Assembly: GCF_020404845.1 (NCBI RefSeq)
Contig: NZ_JAIOJZ010000008.1
Span: 62,001 to 126,000 of the forward strand
Source of the DNA: Streptomyces hyderabadensis
GTDB taxonomy: Bacteria > Actinomycetota > Actinomycetes > Streptomycetales > Streptomycetaceae
DNA length: 64,000 nucleotides
Reading direction: 5' to 3'
Positions 44,309 through 52,269 of the stretch are shown here, one piece after another. The notes under the pieces were generated by a model. That model saw only the letters and a program-made list of their open reading frames with translations, did not search any database and was not told the DNA's origin. Position 1 is the stretch's first letter, and each line of letters begins with the position of its first letter. The position numbers and the translations under genes were made by a program.

Positions 44309-45347
44309 AGTCGGCGTACAGGTCCTTGATCTGGTCGGTTTTCAGGTCGAGGTGTTCGAGGATCGTGTAGCGGCCGGGGCGGGTCTGGGGGGCGAACTCC
44401 ACGGCCCGGAAGAACTCCTCGGGCGTGAACCCGATCTCCTCGGGCAGCACCGGCAGCCCGTGCCGCCGCAGCACCTCGGCCATGTGGGCGGACTCCTCGT
44501 GGGCCCCGCGCAGGTACATCGCGAAGGCCGCGCCCAGGCCGCACTGCTCGCCGTGGGCGGCCGCGCGCTCGGGGTAGAGCAGGTCGAAGGCGTGGTTGAT
44601 CTCGTGGCAGGCGCCCGAGGACGGTCGCGAGTCGCCGGAGACCGACATGGCGATGCCGCTGAGCACCAGCGCCTCGGCCAGCACCTGGAGGAACTCGTTG
44701 TCGCCGATGCCGCCGGGGTGCCGGAGCACGGCCTCACCGGCCTGGCGGGCCATCGCGGCGGCCAGGCCGTCGATCTTCTCGCCCTTGACCCGGTTGGCCA
44801 GCTCCCAGTCCGCGATCGCGGAGACGTTGGAGACGGCGTCGCCGATGCCGGCCCGCACGAAGCGGGCCGGGGCCGCGCGGATGACGTCCAGGTCGATGAC
44901 GACGGCGATCGGGTTGGGCACGCCGTAGGAGCCGCGGCCCGCATCGTTGTCCAGGGTGGCGACCGGGGAGCACAGGCCGTCGTGCGCGAGGTTGGTCGGC
45001 ACGGCGACCAGCGGGAGGCCGATGCGCGCCGCCGCGAACTTGGCGCAGTCGATGATCTTGCCACCGCCGAGGCCGACGACCGCGTCGTAGTGGCCGCCCT
45101 TCATCGCGCCGGCCAGCTTGATCGCGTCGTCCAGGGTGCCGCCGCCGACCTCGTACCAGTCGGCGCCGGGCAGCGACGGGGCGACGCGGTCGCGCAGCCG
45201 GGCACCGGAACCGCCGCTGACGGCGACGGCCAGCTTGCCCGAGTGGGAGATGCGCTCGTCGGCGAGCACACCCCCCAGGTCGTCGAGGGCACCCGCGCGG
45301 ATGTCCACGACGACCGGCGACGGGATCAGCCTCGTCAGTACTGGCAC
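44286..45347 (-). CDS. Glycerol-1-phosphate dehydrogenase-like (AraM/EgsA) enzyme
   Basis: A 353-residue iron/zinc alcohol dehydrogenase-superfamily protein. NAD-binding features GGGTLDDAIKLAG and VVGLGGGKIIDCAKFAA come early; metal-site residues are in PTNLAHDGLCSP, GACHEINHAFD and AAHGEQCGLG. It resembles AraM-type sn-glycerol-1-phosphate dehydrogenases, which reduce dihydroxyacetone phosphate, and dehydroquinate-synthase-like enzymes. The start GTG 45347 has GGGAG upstream; it overlaps the nucleotidyltransferase by 13 bases and the phosphatidyltransferase by 23. It may supply the polyol phosphate for CDP activation. Confidence 0.87.
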   Translation of the reverse strand: MPVLTRLIPSPVVVDIRAGALDDLGGVLADERISHSGKLAVAVSGGSGARLRDRVAPSLPGADWYEVGGGTLDDAIKLAGAMKGGHYDAVVGLGGGKIIDCAKFAAARIGLPLVAVPTNLAHDGLCSPVATLDNDAGRGSYGVPNPIAVVIDLDVIRAAPARFVRAGIGDAVSNVSAIADWELANRVKGEKIDGLAAAMARQAGEAVLRHPGGIGDNEFLQVLAEALVLSGIAMSVSGDSRPSSGACHEINHAFDLLYPERAAAHGEQCGLGAAFAMYLRGAHEESAHMAEVLRRHGLPVLPEEIGFTPEEFFRAVEFAPQTRPGRYTILEHLDLKTDQIKDLYADYVKAIGS

Positions 45348-46087
45348 GCGATCTCCCTGCCCTTGGCGAGGTCGTCGTGGTTGTCGATCTCGACCCACTT
45401 GACCTCGCCGATCGGCGCCACGTCGACCTTGAAGCCGCGGTTGACCAGCTCCTGGTAGCCGTCCTCGTAGTACAGCTGCGGGTCGCGCTCGAAGGTGGCC
45501 TTCAGCGCGTCGGCCAGGTCGGCGGCGGCCTCGCCCTCGATGAGGGTGACGCCGATGTACTCGCCGGTCGCCTCGGCCGGGTCCATGAGCTTGGTGATGC
45601 GCTGGACGCCCTTGTCGGGGTCGACGACGACCTTCATCTCCTCCTCGGCGAGGTTCTTCACCGTGTCGAGGGCGAGGATGATCTTCTTGCCGTCGCCGCG
45701 GGCGGCGAGCAGGGTCTTCTCGACGGAGACCGGGTGCACGGTGTCGCCGTTGGCGAGGATCACGCCGTCCTTGAGGGCGTCACGGCCGCACCACAGGGAG
45801 TAGGCGTTGTTCCACTCCTCGGCCTTGTCGTTGTCGATCAGGGTGAGCTTGACGCCGTACTTCTGCTCCAGTTCCTCCTTGCGGTCGTACACGGCCTCCT
45901 TGCGGTAGCCGACGATGATCCCGACCTCGGTCAGGCCGACCTCGGCGAAGTTCGCCAGGGTCAGGTCGAGGACCGTGATGCTGTCCTCCGCCCCCTCGGG
46001 GCCGACCGGCACCAGTGCCTTGGGCAGGGTGTCGGTGTAGGGGCGCAGACGCCGGCCGGCGCCGGCCGCCAGCACGAGGCCGATCAT
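45335..46087 (-). CDS. Sugar/polyol-phosphate nucleotidyltransferase
   Basis: A 250-residue nucleotidyltransferase with the nucleotide motif LVLAAGAGRRLRPYTDTLPKALVPV at its start (only its pattern LAAGxGxRLxPxTxxxPKxL matters), ANGDTVHP as metal loop near residue 115 and a C-terminal VKWVEIDNHDDL segment. It lies directly after a CDP-alcohol phosphatidyltransferase, as in bifunctional inositol-phosphate cytidylyltransferase/phosphotransferases of hyperthermophiles, where the two are fused. A CTP:polyol- or inositol-phosphate cytidylyltransferase is therefore the best guess. Confidence 0.87.
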   Translation of the reverse strand: MIGLVLAAGAGRRLRPYTDTLPKALVPVGPEGAEDSITVLDLTLANFAEVGLTEVGIIVGYRKEAVYDRKEELEQKYGVKLTLIDNDKAEEWNNAYSLWCGRDALKDGVILANGDTVHPVSVEKTLLAARGDGKKIILALDTVKNLAEEEMKVVVDPDKGVQRITKLMDPAEATGEYIGVTLIEGEAAADLADALKATFERDPQLYYEDGYQELVNRGFKVDVAPIGEVKWVEIDNHDDLAKGREIACQY

Positions 46088-47901
46088 GCGGGTTCTCCTT
46101 CGTCGTGTACGGCGGGTGCGCCGACCTTGTGGGCGGCGACCCAGAAGCGGATGCTCTCGACGAGCACCACGAGTGCCACGGCCACGGCGAGGACCGTGAG
46201 CGCGAGCTTGAACTGTGAGGCGGTGAGCAGCACGGCCAGCGCGCAGATCACCAGCGTGCGGCCCTCGTGCCCGCCGATCGTCCGCACCAGCCACTGCGGC
46301 GGCGCGCCCTCGTCGCCGCGGATGCGGTAGACCGTGTCGTAGTGATGGTAGGCGACCGCGGACACCAGCCCGAAAGCCGCCGGAAGGGCCCCGTTCACGT
46401 CGGCTTTGGCGGCCAGTACCAGGACGGTGAGGTACTCGGCGGCCCGGAAGAACGGCGGGACCAGCCAGTCGAGGGCGCCCTTGAGGGGGCGGGCGACGGC
46501 GAGGGCCGAGGTCAGCACGTAGACGATCGCGGCGACGAGCGGCCAGGGGCCGCCGAAGCCGGTGAGGGCCGCGGTGGCGACGACGGCCGCCCCGCCGAGG
46601 AGCGCGACGGCGGGGGCGGTGACGGCGGGCAGTCGTCGGGCGGTGCCGCGCAGGCCCCTGGCGGCGGCCTCGGCGAGCGGCCCCGAGTCGGCGAGGTCGG
46701 CCAGTGCCTTCGCGGCCCGGTCGGTCCGGGTGGCCTTGCGGGTCAGCGAGCGCAGCACGCGGCCCGCGGTGGTGTACGTCGCGGAGAACGCGCAGCCGAT
46801 CAGCAGCGCGTAGAAGGTGATCCGGGGCGTGGTGAGCGCGGTCAGGACGGCGATCATCGCCCAGCGTTCGCCGATCGGCAGCACGATCATGCGGCGCACC
46901 CAGACCGTCCAGCCGACGCTGTCGAGCTTGTCGGAGAGGGCCGCGGTGGGGCTGGTGTTGGCGGTGGCGTCGTGGTTGGCCTCGTTGAAGGAGAAGTCCA
47001 CGACGTGCCGGCAGGTCTGCAGGACCATCGCGCCCAGGGCCAGGGCCCACACGTCGTCGCCGCCGCGGGCGGCGCCGAGGGCGAGGCCCGCGTAGTAGGC
47101 GTACTCCTTGGCGCGGTCGAAGGTGGCGTCGAGCCAGGCGCCGAGCGTGGAGTACTGCAGGGAGTAGCGGGCGAGCTGACCGTCGGTGCAGTCGAGGACG
47201 AAGGAGGCGATGAGCAGCACGCCGGCGGCGACGAAGCCGCCCCGGGTGCCGGTGGCGGCACAGCCCGCCGCTATGAGCGCGGTGATCAGCGAGGCGGTGG
47301 TGACCTGGTTGGGGGTCAGTCCGCGGCGCGCGCACCAGCGGGCGATGTAGCGGGAGTAGGGGCTGATGAAGAAGGTGGTGACGAAGCCGTCGCGGGCCTT
47401 GACCGCCGACTTCAGGCGTACGGCCTCGTCGTCGACGGCGGCGACGGCCTGCCGTGCCTCGTTGCGGGCCTGCGGGTCGGCGGGGACGGCGGCGACGAGG
47501 CTGCCCAGTTCGGGGCGGTGCACGGCGGCGCCGTCGGCGTCGAGGGCGGCGGTGATCCGGTCGGCGAGGCTGTCCACGGCGAGCACGGTGCCGCCGCCGG
47601 CGGAGTTCTCGCGGGCCATCGCGCGGGTCAGCGCCTGGCGGGCGGCCGGCTGGGCGGTCACGGCGCCGGGGATCGCGGCGAGCGGGAAGCGGGGGTCGGT
47701 GAGGCCGAGGCGCAGGGCGTGCGGGTGGCCCACGAAGCGGGCGTCGACCACGGCGACCCGTTCCTCGCTGGGGGCCCGGGCCAGCAGGGTCTCGGTGTCG
47801 GCGGCGCCGGTGGCGAGGTGCACGTCGAAGCCCAGGGACCGCAGCTCGCTCTCGATCGACGAACCGGGGACCGGCTGACCGGTGAGGATGGCGGTCGGCA
47901 A
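46084..47901 (-). CDS. Large CDP-alcohol phosphatidyltransferase with N-terminal extension (DUF5941-like)
   Basis: A 605-residue protein starting at TTG 47901 with GGGAG about ten bases upstream. Residues 1-165 are soluble and nucleotidyltransferase- or Rossmann-like (SLGFDVHLATGAADTETLL, VAVVDARFVGHP). Residues about 170-370 are a CDP-alcohol transferase with DCTDGQLARYSLQYSTLGAWLDATFDRAKEY, in which the expected last Asp is present. The remaining 240 residues contain about five more transmembrane segments, a region I recall as DUF5941. It overlaps the nucleotidyltransferase by four bases. Its substrate is unknown; it may act on the CDP-product of its neighbour. Confidence 0.87.
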   Translation of the reverse strand: MPTAILTGQPVPGSSIESELRSLGFDVHLATGAADTETLLARAPSEERVAVVDARFVGHPHALRLGLTDPRFPLAAIPGAVTAQPAARQALTRAMARENSAGGGTVLAVDSLADRITAALDADGAAVHRPELGSLVAAVPADPQARNEARQAVAAVDDEAVRLKSAVKARDGFVTTFFISPYSRYIARWCARRGLTPNQVTTASLITALIAAGCAATGTRGGFVAAGVLLIASFVLDCTDGQLARYSLQYSTLGAWLDATFDRAKEYAYYAGLALGAARGGDDVWALALGAMVLQTCRHVVDFSFNEANHDATANTSPTAALSDKLDSVGWTVWVRRMIVLPIGERWAMIAVLTALTTPRITFYALLIGCAFSATYTTAGRVLRSLTRKATRTDRAAKALADLADSGPLAEAAARGLRGTARRLPAVTAPAVALLGGAAVVATAALTGFGGPWPLVAAIVYVLTSALAVARPLKGALDWLVPPFFRAAEYLTVLVLAAKADVNGALPAAFGLVSAVAYHHYDTVYRIRGDEGAPPQWLVRTIGGHEGRTLVICALAVLLTASQFKLALTVLAVAVALVVLVESIRFWVAAHKVGAPAVHDEGEPA

Positions 47902-48378
47902 CCGAACTCACTCCCTGGTGCCGGCGACTGGGCGCCGGGCCTGTGCATGGTGGAGCCCCCGTGCCTGGGGCACCCGGGCGGCATGTCGGCAGAGGTTATC
48001 GGATGCCGGGAACGCCGTGTTCACCGCCCGTTTCACGGTCGGTCGACGCCACTTGCTCCCGCCTTTGCCGCGATCATCATCGTGGATGCGGGGCCCGCCC
48101 CACAAACCGCCCTCGCAGACCGGGCATCGCGGACATCGCACAGCGTCCGCAGTCGTTCGCACAGGGTCAGCGCGGCTCTCCGTCCGACCGTGCGCCACCT
48201 GGCGGAATCTGGGCTTCCGAATGCCCTCCAGAGTCCTGACCTGCATAACGTTTTCGCAGGTCAGGGCACATGACAACGGTGTTCAGTGCCGCGTTGCCCG
48301 ATACCCCCTACCCGTAGTTCACTGTCATCCGGGCACCGGGTCACCGGACGCCGTTACGCACAGGGAGGCGGCTTTCTC
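47902..48378. promoter_or_regulatory. Divergent region between polymer operon and CDF exporter
   Basis: These 477 bases are less GC-rich than the coding parts. They hold the promoter of the polymer operon (minus) and that of the cation exporter (plus), and a striking inverted repeat at 48235-48265. I find no convincing gene. Confidence 0.55.
48235..48265. promoter_or_regulatory. Perfect 10-base inverted repeat before the CDF gene
   Basis: CCTGACCTGC at 48235-48244 and GCAGGTCAGG at 48256-48265 are exact complements with an 11-base spacer that contains the palindrome AACGTT. It lies 114-144 bases before the exporter start. It suits a dimeric regulator site, perhaps metal-responsive, better than a terminator. 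Confidence 0.5.
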
Positions 48379-49317
48379 ATGGGGGCTGGGCACGATCACG
48401 GACACGCGCACGGGGGGCACGCCGGCGGGACGGCGACGGCCGCCTACCGGGGGCGGCTGCGGGTGGCGCTGGCGATCACCCTCACCGTCATGGTCGTGGA
48501 GATCGTCGGCGGTCTGGTCGCCGACTCGCTCGCACTGATCGCCGACGCCGCGCACATGGCCACGGACGCCCTGGGGCTCGGCATGGCCCTGCTGGCCGTC
48601 CACTTCGCGAGCCGTCCGCCGAGCGACCGCCGCACCTTCGGCTACGCCCGCGCCGAGATCCTGGCCGCCCTGGCCAACTGCCTGCTGCTGCTCGGGGTGG
48701 GCGGTTACGTCCTGTACGAGGCGATCGACCGGTTCATCACGCCGGCCGACACCGCGGGCGGCCCGACCGTCGTCTTCGGCGCGATCGGCCTGGTGGCGAA
48801 CATGGTGTCGCTGTCGCTGCTGATGCGCGGCCAGAAGGAGAGCCTCAACGTGCGGGGCGCCTTCCTGGAGGTGGCGGCGGACGCGCTGGGCTCCCTGGCG
48901 GTGATCGTCTCGGCGCTGGTGATCCTGGCCACCGGCTGGCAGCCGGCCGACCCGATCGCCTCGCTGCTCATCGGTCTGATGATCGTGCCGCGCACCTGGC
49001 GCCTGCTGCGCGAGACCCTGGACGTGCTCCTGGAGGCGGCTCCCAAGGGCGTGGACATCGCCGAGGTGCGCGCCCACATACTGGCCCTGGACGGGGTCGA
49101 GGACGTGCACGACCTGCACGCCTGGACCATCACCTCGGGCATGCCCGTGCTGTCGGCGCACGTGGTGGTGGACGGCGACGCGCTGAGCGCGATCGGCCAC
49201 GAGAAGATGCTGCACGAGCTGCAGGGCTGCCTGGGCGACCACTTCGACGTGGAGCACTGCACCTTCCAGCTGGAGCCCGGCGGCCATGCGGAGCACGAGG
49301 CACGGCTGTGCCGGTGA
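48379..49317 (+). CDS. Cation diffusion facilitator (zinc/metal exporter)
   Basis: A 312-residue CDF transporter starting at ATG 48379 (GGGAGGCGG upstream). A His-rich N-terminus (GHDHGHAHGGHAGG) precedes six transmembrane segments; the metal-site helices show DSLALIADAAHMATDALG and a second HxxxD-like FLEVAADALGS, then a cytosolic domain with the HAWTITSGMPVLSAHV and DVEHCTFQLE segments. It should export zinc or a similar divalent cation in exchange for protons. It ends at a hairpin and is not coupled to idi. Confidence 0.94.
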   Translation: MGAGHDHGHAHGGHAGGTATAAYRGRLRVALAITLTVMVVEIVGGLVADSLALIADAAHMATDALGLGMALLAVHFASRPPSDRRTFGYARAEILAALANCLLLLGVGGYVLYEAIDRFITPADTAGGPTVVFGAIGLVANMVSLSLLMRGQKESLNVRGAFLEVAADALGSLAVIVSALVILATGWQPADPIASLLIGLMIVPRTWRLLRETLDVLLEAAPKGVDIAEVRAHILALDGVEDVHDLHAWTITSGMPVLSAHVVVDGDALSAIGHEKMLHELQGCLGDHFDVEHCTFQLEPGGHAEHEARLCR

Positions 49318-49371
49318 GCCGGGGTGACCCGGCGGACGGCGGGGCGCGCACGCACCGGACGCGCCGGTTCC

Positions 49372-49398
49372 CGCGCCCCGGAAGGTTCCCGGGGCGCG
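49372..49398 (+). terminator. Terminator of the CDF gene
   Basis: Ten-base arms CGCGCCCCGG at 49372-49381 and CCGGGGCGCG at 49389-49398 close a seven-base loop, about 55 bases after the stop codon. Confidence 0.7.
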
Positions 49399-49559
49399 AC
49401 GCCGGGAACGATCACTGATCGGACCCCTGCTCGGTGTCCGACCGGCCGCCCCGGGGTGCCAGCGCGGGCACACGGGACATGCGGGTGTGCCGGGAAGTGC
49501 CGAGAGTGCCGGATTCGTACGGCACACTTGGGGCGCGAGGACCGATGTGAAGGATGGGT

Positions 49560-50153
49560 ATGCCGATCACTCCTGCCACCGCGACGCCCAGCTCGTCGAA
49601 CGGCACCGCAGACGCGATTTTGCTGGAACTGGTCGACGAGAACGGCGTGACGATCGGCACCGCGGAGAAGCTCTCCGCGCACCAGCCGCCGGGGCGACTG
49701 CACCGCGCCTTCTCCGTGTTCCTCTTCGACGAGCGGGGGCGGCTGCTGATCCAGCAGCGGGCGCTGGGCAAGTACCACTCCCCCGGGGTGTGGTCGAACA
49801 CCTGCTGCGGTCACCCCTACCCCGGCGAGGCGCCGTTCGCCGCGGCCGCCAGGCGGACGTACGAGGAGCTGGGGGTGTCGCCCTCCCTGCTCGCCGAGGC
49901 GGGCACGGTGCGCTACAACCACCCGGACCCGGCCTCCGGGCTGGTCGAGCAGGAGTACAACCACCTCTTCGTCGGCCTGGTGCAGGCGGAGCTGCGCCCG
50001 GATCCGGAAGAGGTCGCGGACACGGCCTTCGTGTCCCCGGCGGAGCTGGCCGAGCGGCACGCGAAGGACACCTTCTCGGCGTGGTTCATGACGGTGCTGG
50101 ACGCGGCCCGGCCGGCCGTGCGCGAGCTGACGGGTCCGTCCGCGGACTGGTGA
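49560..50153 (+). CDS. idi: Isopentenyl-diphosphate delta-isomerase, type 1
   Basis: A 197-residue Idi from ATG 49560; GAAGG lies six bases before it and makes it preferable to ATG 49554. Nudix-fold features are present: PPGRLHRAFSVFLFDERG, the catalytic Cys in SNTCCGHPYPGE (Cys83), ARRTYEELG and the metal/acid EQEYNHLFVG. It interconverts IPP and DMAPP. It lies near, but in the opposite orientation to, the hopanoid operon and complements the MEP genes there. Confidence 0.96.
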   Translation: MPITPATATPSSSNGTADAILLELVDENGVTIGTAEKLSAHQPPGRLHRAFSVFLFDERGRLLIQQRALGKYHSPGVWSNTCCGHPYPGEAPFAAAARRTYEELGVSPSLLAEAGTVRYNHPDPASGLVEQEYNHLFVGLVQAELRPDPEEVADTAFVSPAELAERHAKDTFSAWFMTVLDAARPAVRELTGPSADW

Positions 50154-50197
50154 GCGGGCGCCGGGCCGCACTGCCGCACCTGCCGTAGGAAGGCGTC

Positions 50198-50683
50198 CTA
50201 CCGCAGGGTGTGCTTGAGCGGCAGGGCGGCCCAGATGACCTTGCCGCCGCTCGCGGTGTGGGCCACGTCGCAGGCACCGCCCGCCTCCCGGGTGACCTCC
50301 CGGACCAGGAGCAGGCCGCGTCCGCCGGTGCGGCCGTGATCGGCCTCCAGGGCGGTCGGGCGGTAGGGGTGGTCGTCCTCCACGGCCACCCGCACCCACT
50401 CCGGTCCGACGGCGACCTCCACGGCGAGCACCGGCGAGAGCACCGCCGCGTGCCGGACCGCGTTCGTGACCAGCTCCGAGACGATCAGCAGCAGGGCCTC
50501 GGTCACGTCGTCGGAGACCGGCACGCCCTGGCGTGTCAGCAGGTCGCGCACGGCGTGCCGGGCCTGCGGCACCGAGGCGTCCACGGCGGGGGCGGTGAAC
50601 CGCCAGACACCTTCGTACGGCAGCGGCCCGGCGGGCCCGGTCTCGTCCATCGTCCGGTCGCCACCCCTGGGCTCGATTGTCAC
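50198..50683 (-). CDS. Anti-sigma-factor-like ATP-binding protein (HATPase)
   Basis: A 161-residue single-domain ATPase of the RsbW/SpoIIAB type common in streptomycetes: N-box LLIVSELVTNAVRHA near residue 75, VRVAVEDDHPYRP and the G-box GRGLLLVREVTREAGG. It should bind a sigma factor, anti-sigma antagonist or similar partner. The start is uncertain: GTG 50683 follows GGGGG; ATG 50650 would drop 11 residues. It has no adjacent partner gene. Confidence 0.88.
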   Translation of the reverse strand: MTIEPRGGDRTMDETGPAGPLPYEGVWRFTAPAVDASVPQARHAVRDLLTRQGVPVSDDVTEALLLIVSELVTNAVRHAAVLSPVLAVEVAVGPEWVRVAVEDDHPYRPTALEADHGRTGGRGLLLVREVTREAGGACDVAHTASGGKVIWAALPLKHTLR

Positions 50684-50844
50684 CACACCCCCGAGTGTTG
50701 GTAACGCGTCGCGCGGCCCCGGAGGACTGAACACAAGTCGGCAGGTATCGAGCGATTTCTGATCGTTGACGCATGACACCGGACCGTTCCTGTTCTGCCT
50801 GCCCGGCGGCTCGCGGTGCGGGGCCGGTGGATAGCATCCGGTCC

Positions 50845-51600
50845 ATGGAGCCGCAGTTGCTGCACCGGGTCGCCGACTCGGTCGCCACCGTCGTCGTGCA
50901 CCACCCGGCCAAGCGCAACGCCATGACGACCGCGATGTGGCGGGCGCTGCCCCGCCTCCTCGACGGCCTGGCCGCCGATCCGGGGGTGCGGGCGCTGGTG
51001 CTCACCGGCGAGGGCGCCACCTTCTGCGCCGGCGCCGACATCTCGACCCTGCGCGAGTCGGCCGAGGAGGCGCAGCAGTTGGCGGTGCGGGCCGAGGAGG
51101 CCCTCGCCGCGTTCCCCAAGCCGACGCTCGCGGCGGTCCGGGGGCACTGCGTGGGCGGCGGGGCGCAGCTGGCGGCGGCGTGCGACCTGCGGTTCGCCGA
51201 GGAGTCGGCGCTGTTCGGGGTGACCCCGGCCAGGCTGGGGGTCGTGTATCCGGCGTCCGCCACCCGGCGGCTGGTGGCGCTGACGGGGCCCGCCACCGCG
51301 AAGTACCTGCTGTTCAGCGGCGAGTTGATCGACGCCACGCGGGCGCTGCGCACCGGTCTGGTGGACGAGGTGCTGCCGGTGGGCGAACTGGACAAGCGGG
51401 TGGCCGAGTTCACCCGGGTGCTGGCCTCCCGCTCGCTGCTGACCCAGGCCGCGGCGAAGGAGTTCGCGAACGGCCGCACGGACCGGGACGCCTTCTGGGC
51501 CGGGCAGGCGCGGCGCAGCGGCGACACCGCGGAGGGGGTCGCCGCCTTCCTGGAGCGCAGGCAGCCGCGGTTCGGCTGGAGCGGCCCTACGTCGGGGTGA
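50845..51600 (+). CDS. Enoyl-CoA hydratase/isomerase family protein
   Basis: A 251-residue crotonase-fold protein: HHPAKRNAMTTAMW near residue 20, the oxyanion-hole loop GAGADI variant CAGADISTLRE, and FPKPTLAAVRGHCVGGGAQLAAACDLRFA with the second oxyanion Gly. The catalytic Glu of true hydratases is hard to place: VTPARLGVVYPASAT has no clear Glu, so isomerase or hydrolase activity is equally possible. Start ATG 50845 has a weak ribosome binding site. Its end overlaps the convergent PfpI gene by 14 bases. Confidence 0.9.
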   Translation: MEPQLLHRVADSVATVVVHHPAKRNAMTTAMWRALPRLLDGLAADPGVRALVLTGEGATFCAGADISTLRESAEEAQQLAVRAEEALAAFPKPTLAAVRGHCVGGGAQLAAACDLRFAEESALFGVTPARLGVVYPASATRRLVALTGPATAKYLLFSGELIDATRALRTGLVDEVLPVGELDKRVAEFTRVLASRSLLTQAAAKEFANGRTDRDAFWAGQARRSGDTAEGVAAFLERRQPRFGWSGPTSG

Positions 51601-52222
51601 ACCGGCTGCGGCCGCGGAACTCCTCGACGAGGTGCGCGGGCGCCTTGGCCGGCGACCCGGCGTCGTAGGGCGGCTGCGGGTCGTACTCGGTCAGCAGCTG
51701 GACCGCCTGAGCGTGCTCGTCGCCGGCGATCCGGCCGAGCAGGGTCAGCCCCATGTCGATGCCGGAGGAGACACCGGCCGCGGTGACGTACTTGCCGTCG
51801 GTGACGACGCGTTCCACGGTCGGCTCGGCGCCGAACCGCTTCAGGTGGTCCAGGGCCAGCCAGTGCGAGGTGGCCCGGCGCCCCTCCAGCAGCCCGGCGG
51901 CGGCGAGCAGCAGGGAGCCCGTGCACACGGACGTGGTCCAGGTGCTGGTGGCGTCGGCGGTGCGCAGCCAGTCCAGCAGGGCGCCGTTCTCCATCTGCGG
52001 ATCCTGGCCGGGGCCACCGGGGACGACCACGATGTCGGGGCTCGGTGTGTCGGCCAGGGTCCGGTCCGCGGTGATCGCGAGGTTCCCGGTGTCGGTGCGG
52101 ACGGGTCCGGTGCGCTCGGCGACGAAGACGGTCTTAGCGTCCGGCAGGCGGCCGAGGGTCTCGTACGGGCCCACGGCGTCGAGGGCGGTGAAGCGGTCGA
52201 ACAGGAGGATGGCGATCTGCAC
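51587..52222 (-). CDS. DJ-1/PfpI family protein (isonitrile hydratase-like)
   Basis: A 211-residue glutamine-amidotransferase-like protein: ILLFDRFTALDAVGPYETL at the start, VVVPGGPGQDP, the nucleophile elbow TSVCTGSLLLAAAGLL with its Cys, and RATSHWLALDHL. The final ASSGIDMGLTLLGRIAG fits isonitrile hydratase-like proteins. The start GTG 52222 has GGAAGGAAA upstream. It follows a regulator of the same fold, suggesting a local pair that shares ligand chemistry. Confidence 0.92.
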   Translation of the reverse strand: MQIAILLFDRFTALDAVGPYETLGRLPDAKTVFVAERTGPVRTDTGNLAITADRTLADTPSPDIVVVPGGPGQDPQMENGALLDWLRTADATSTWTTSVCTGSLLLAAAGLLEGRRATSHWLALDHLKRFGAEPTVERVVTDGKYVTAAGVSSGIDMGLTLLGRIAGDEHAQAVQLLTEYDPQPPYDAGSPAKAPAHLVEEFRGRSRFTPT

Positions 52223-52269
52223 GGGTTTCCTTCCGGGGTCGGGGCGGTGGGCGGCGGTGCGGGCCGGCC

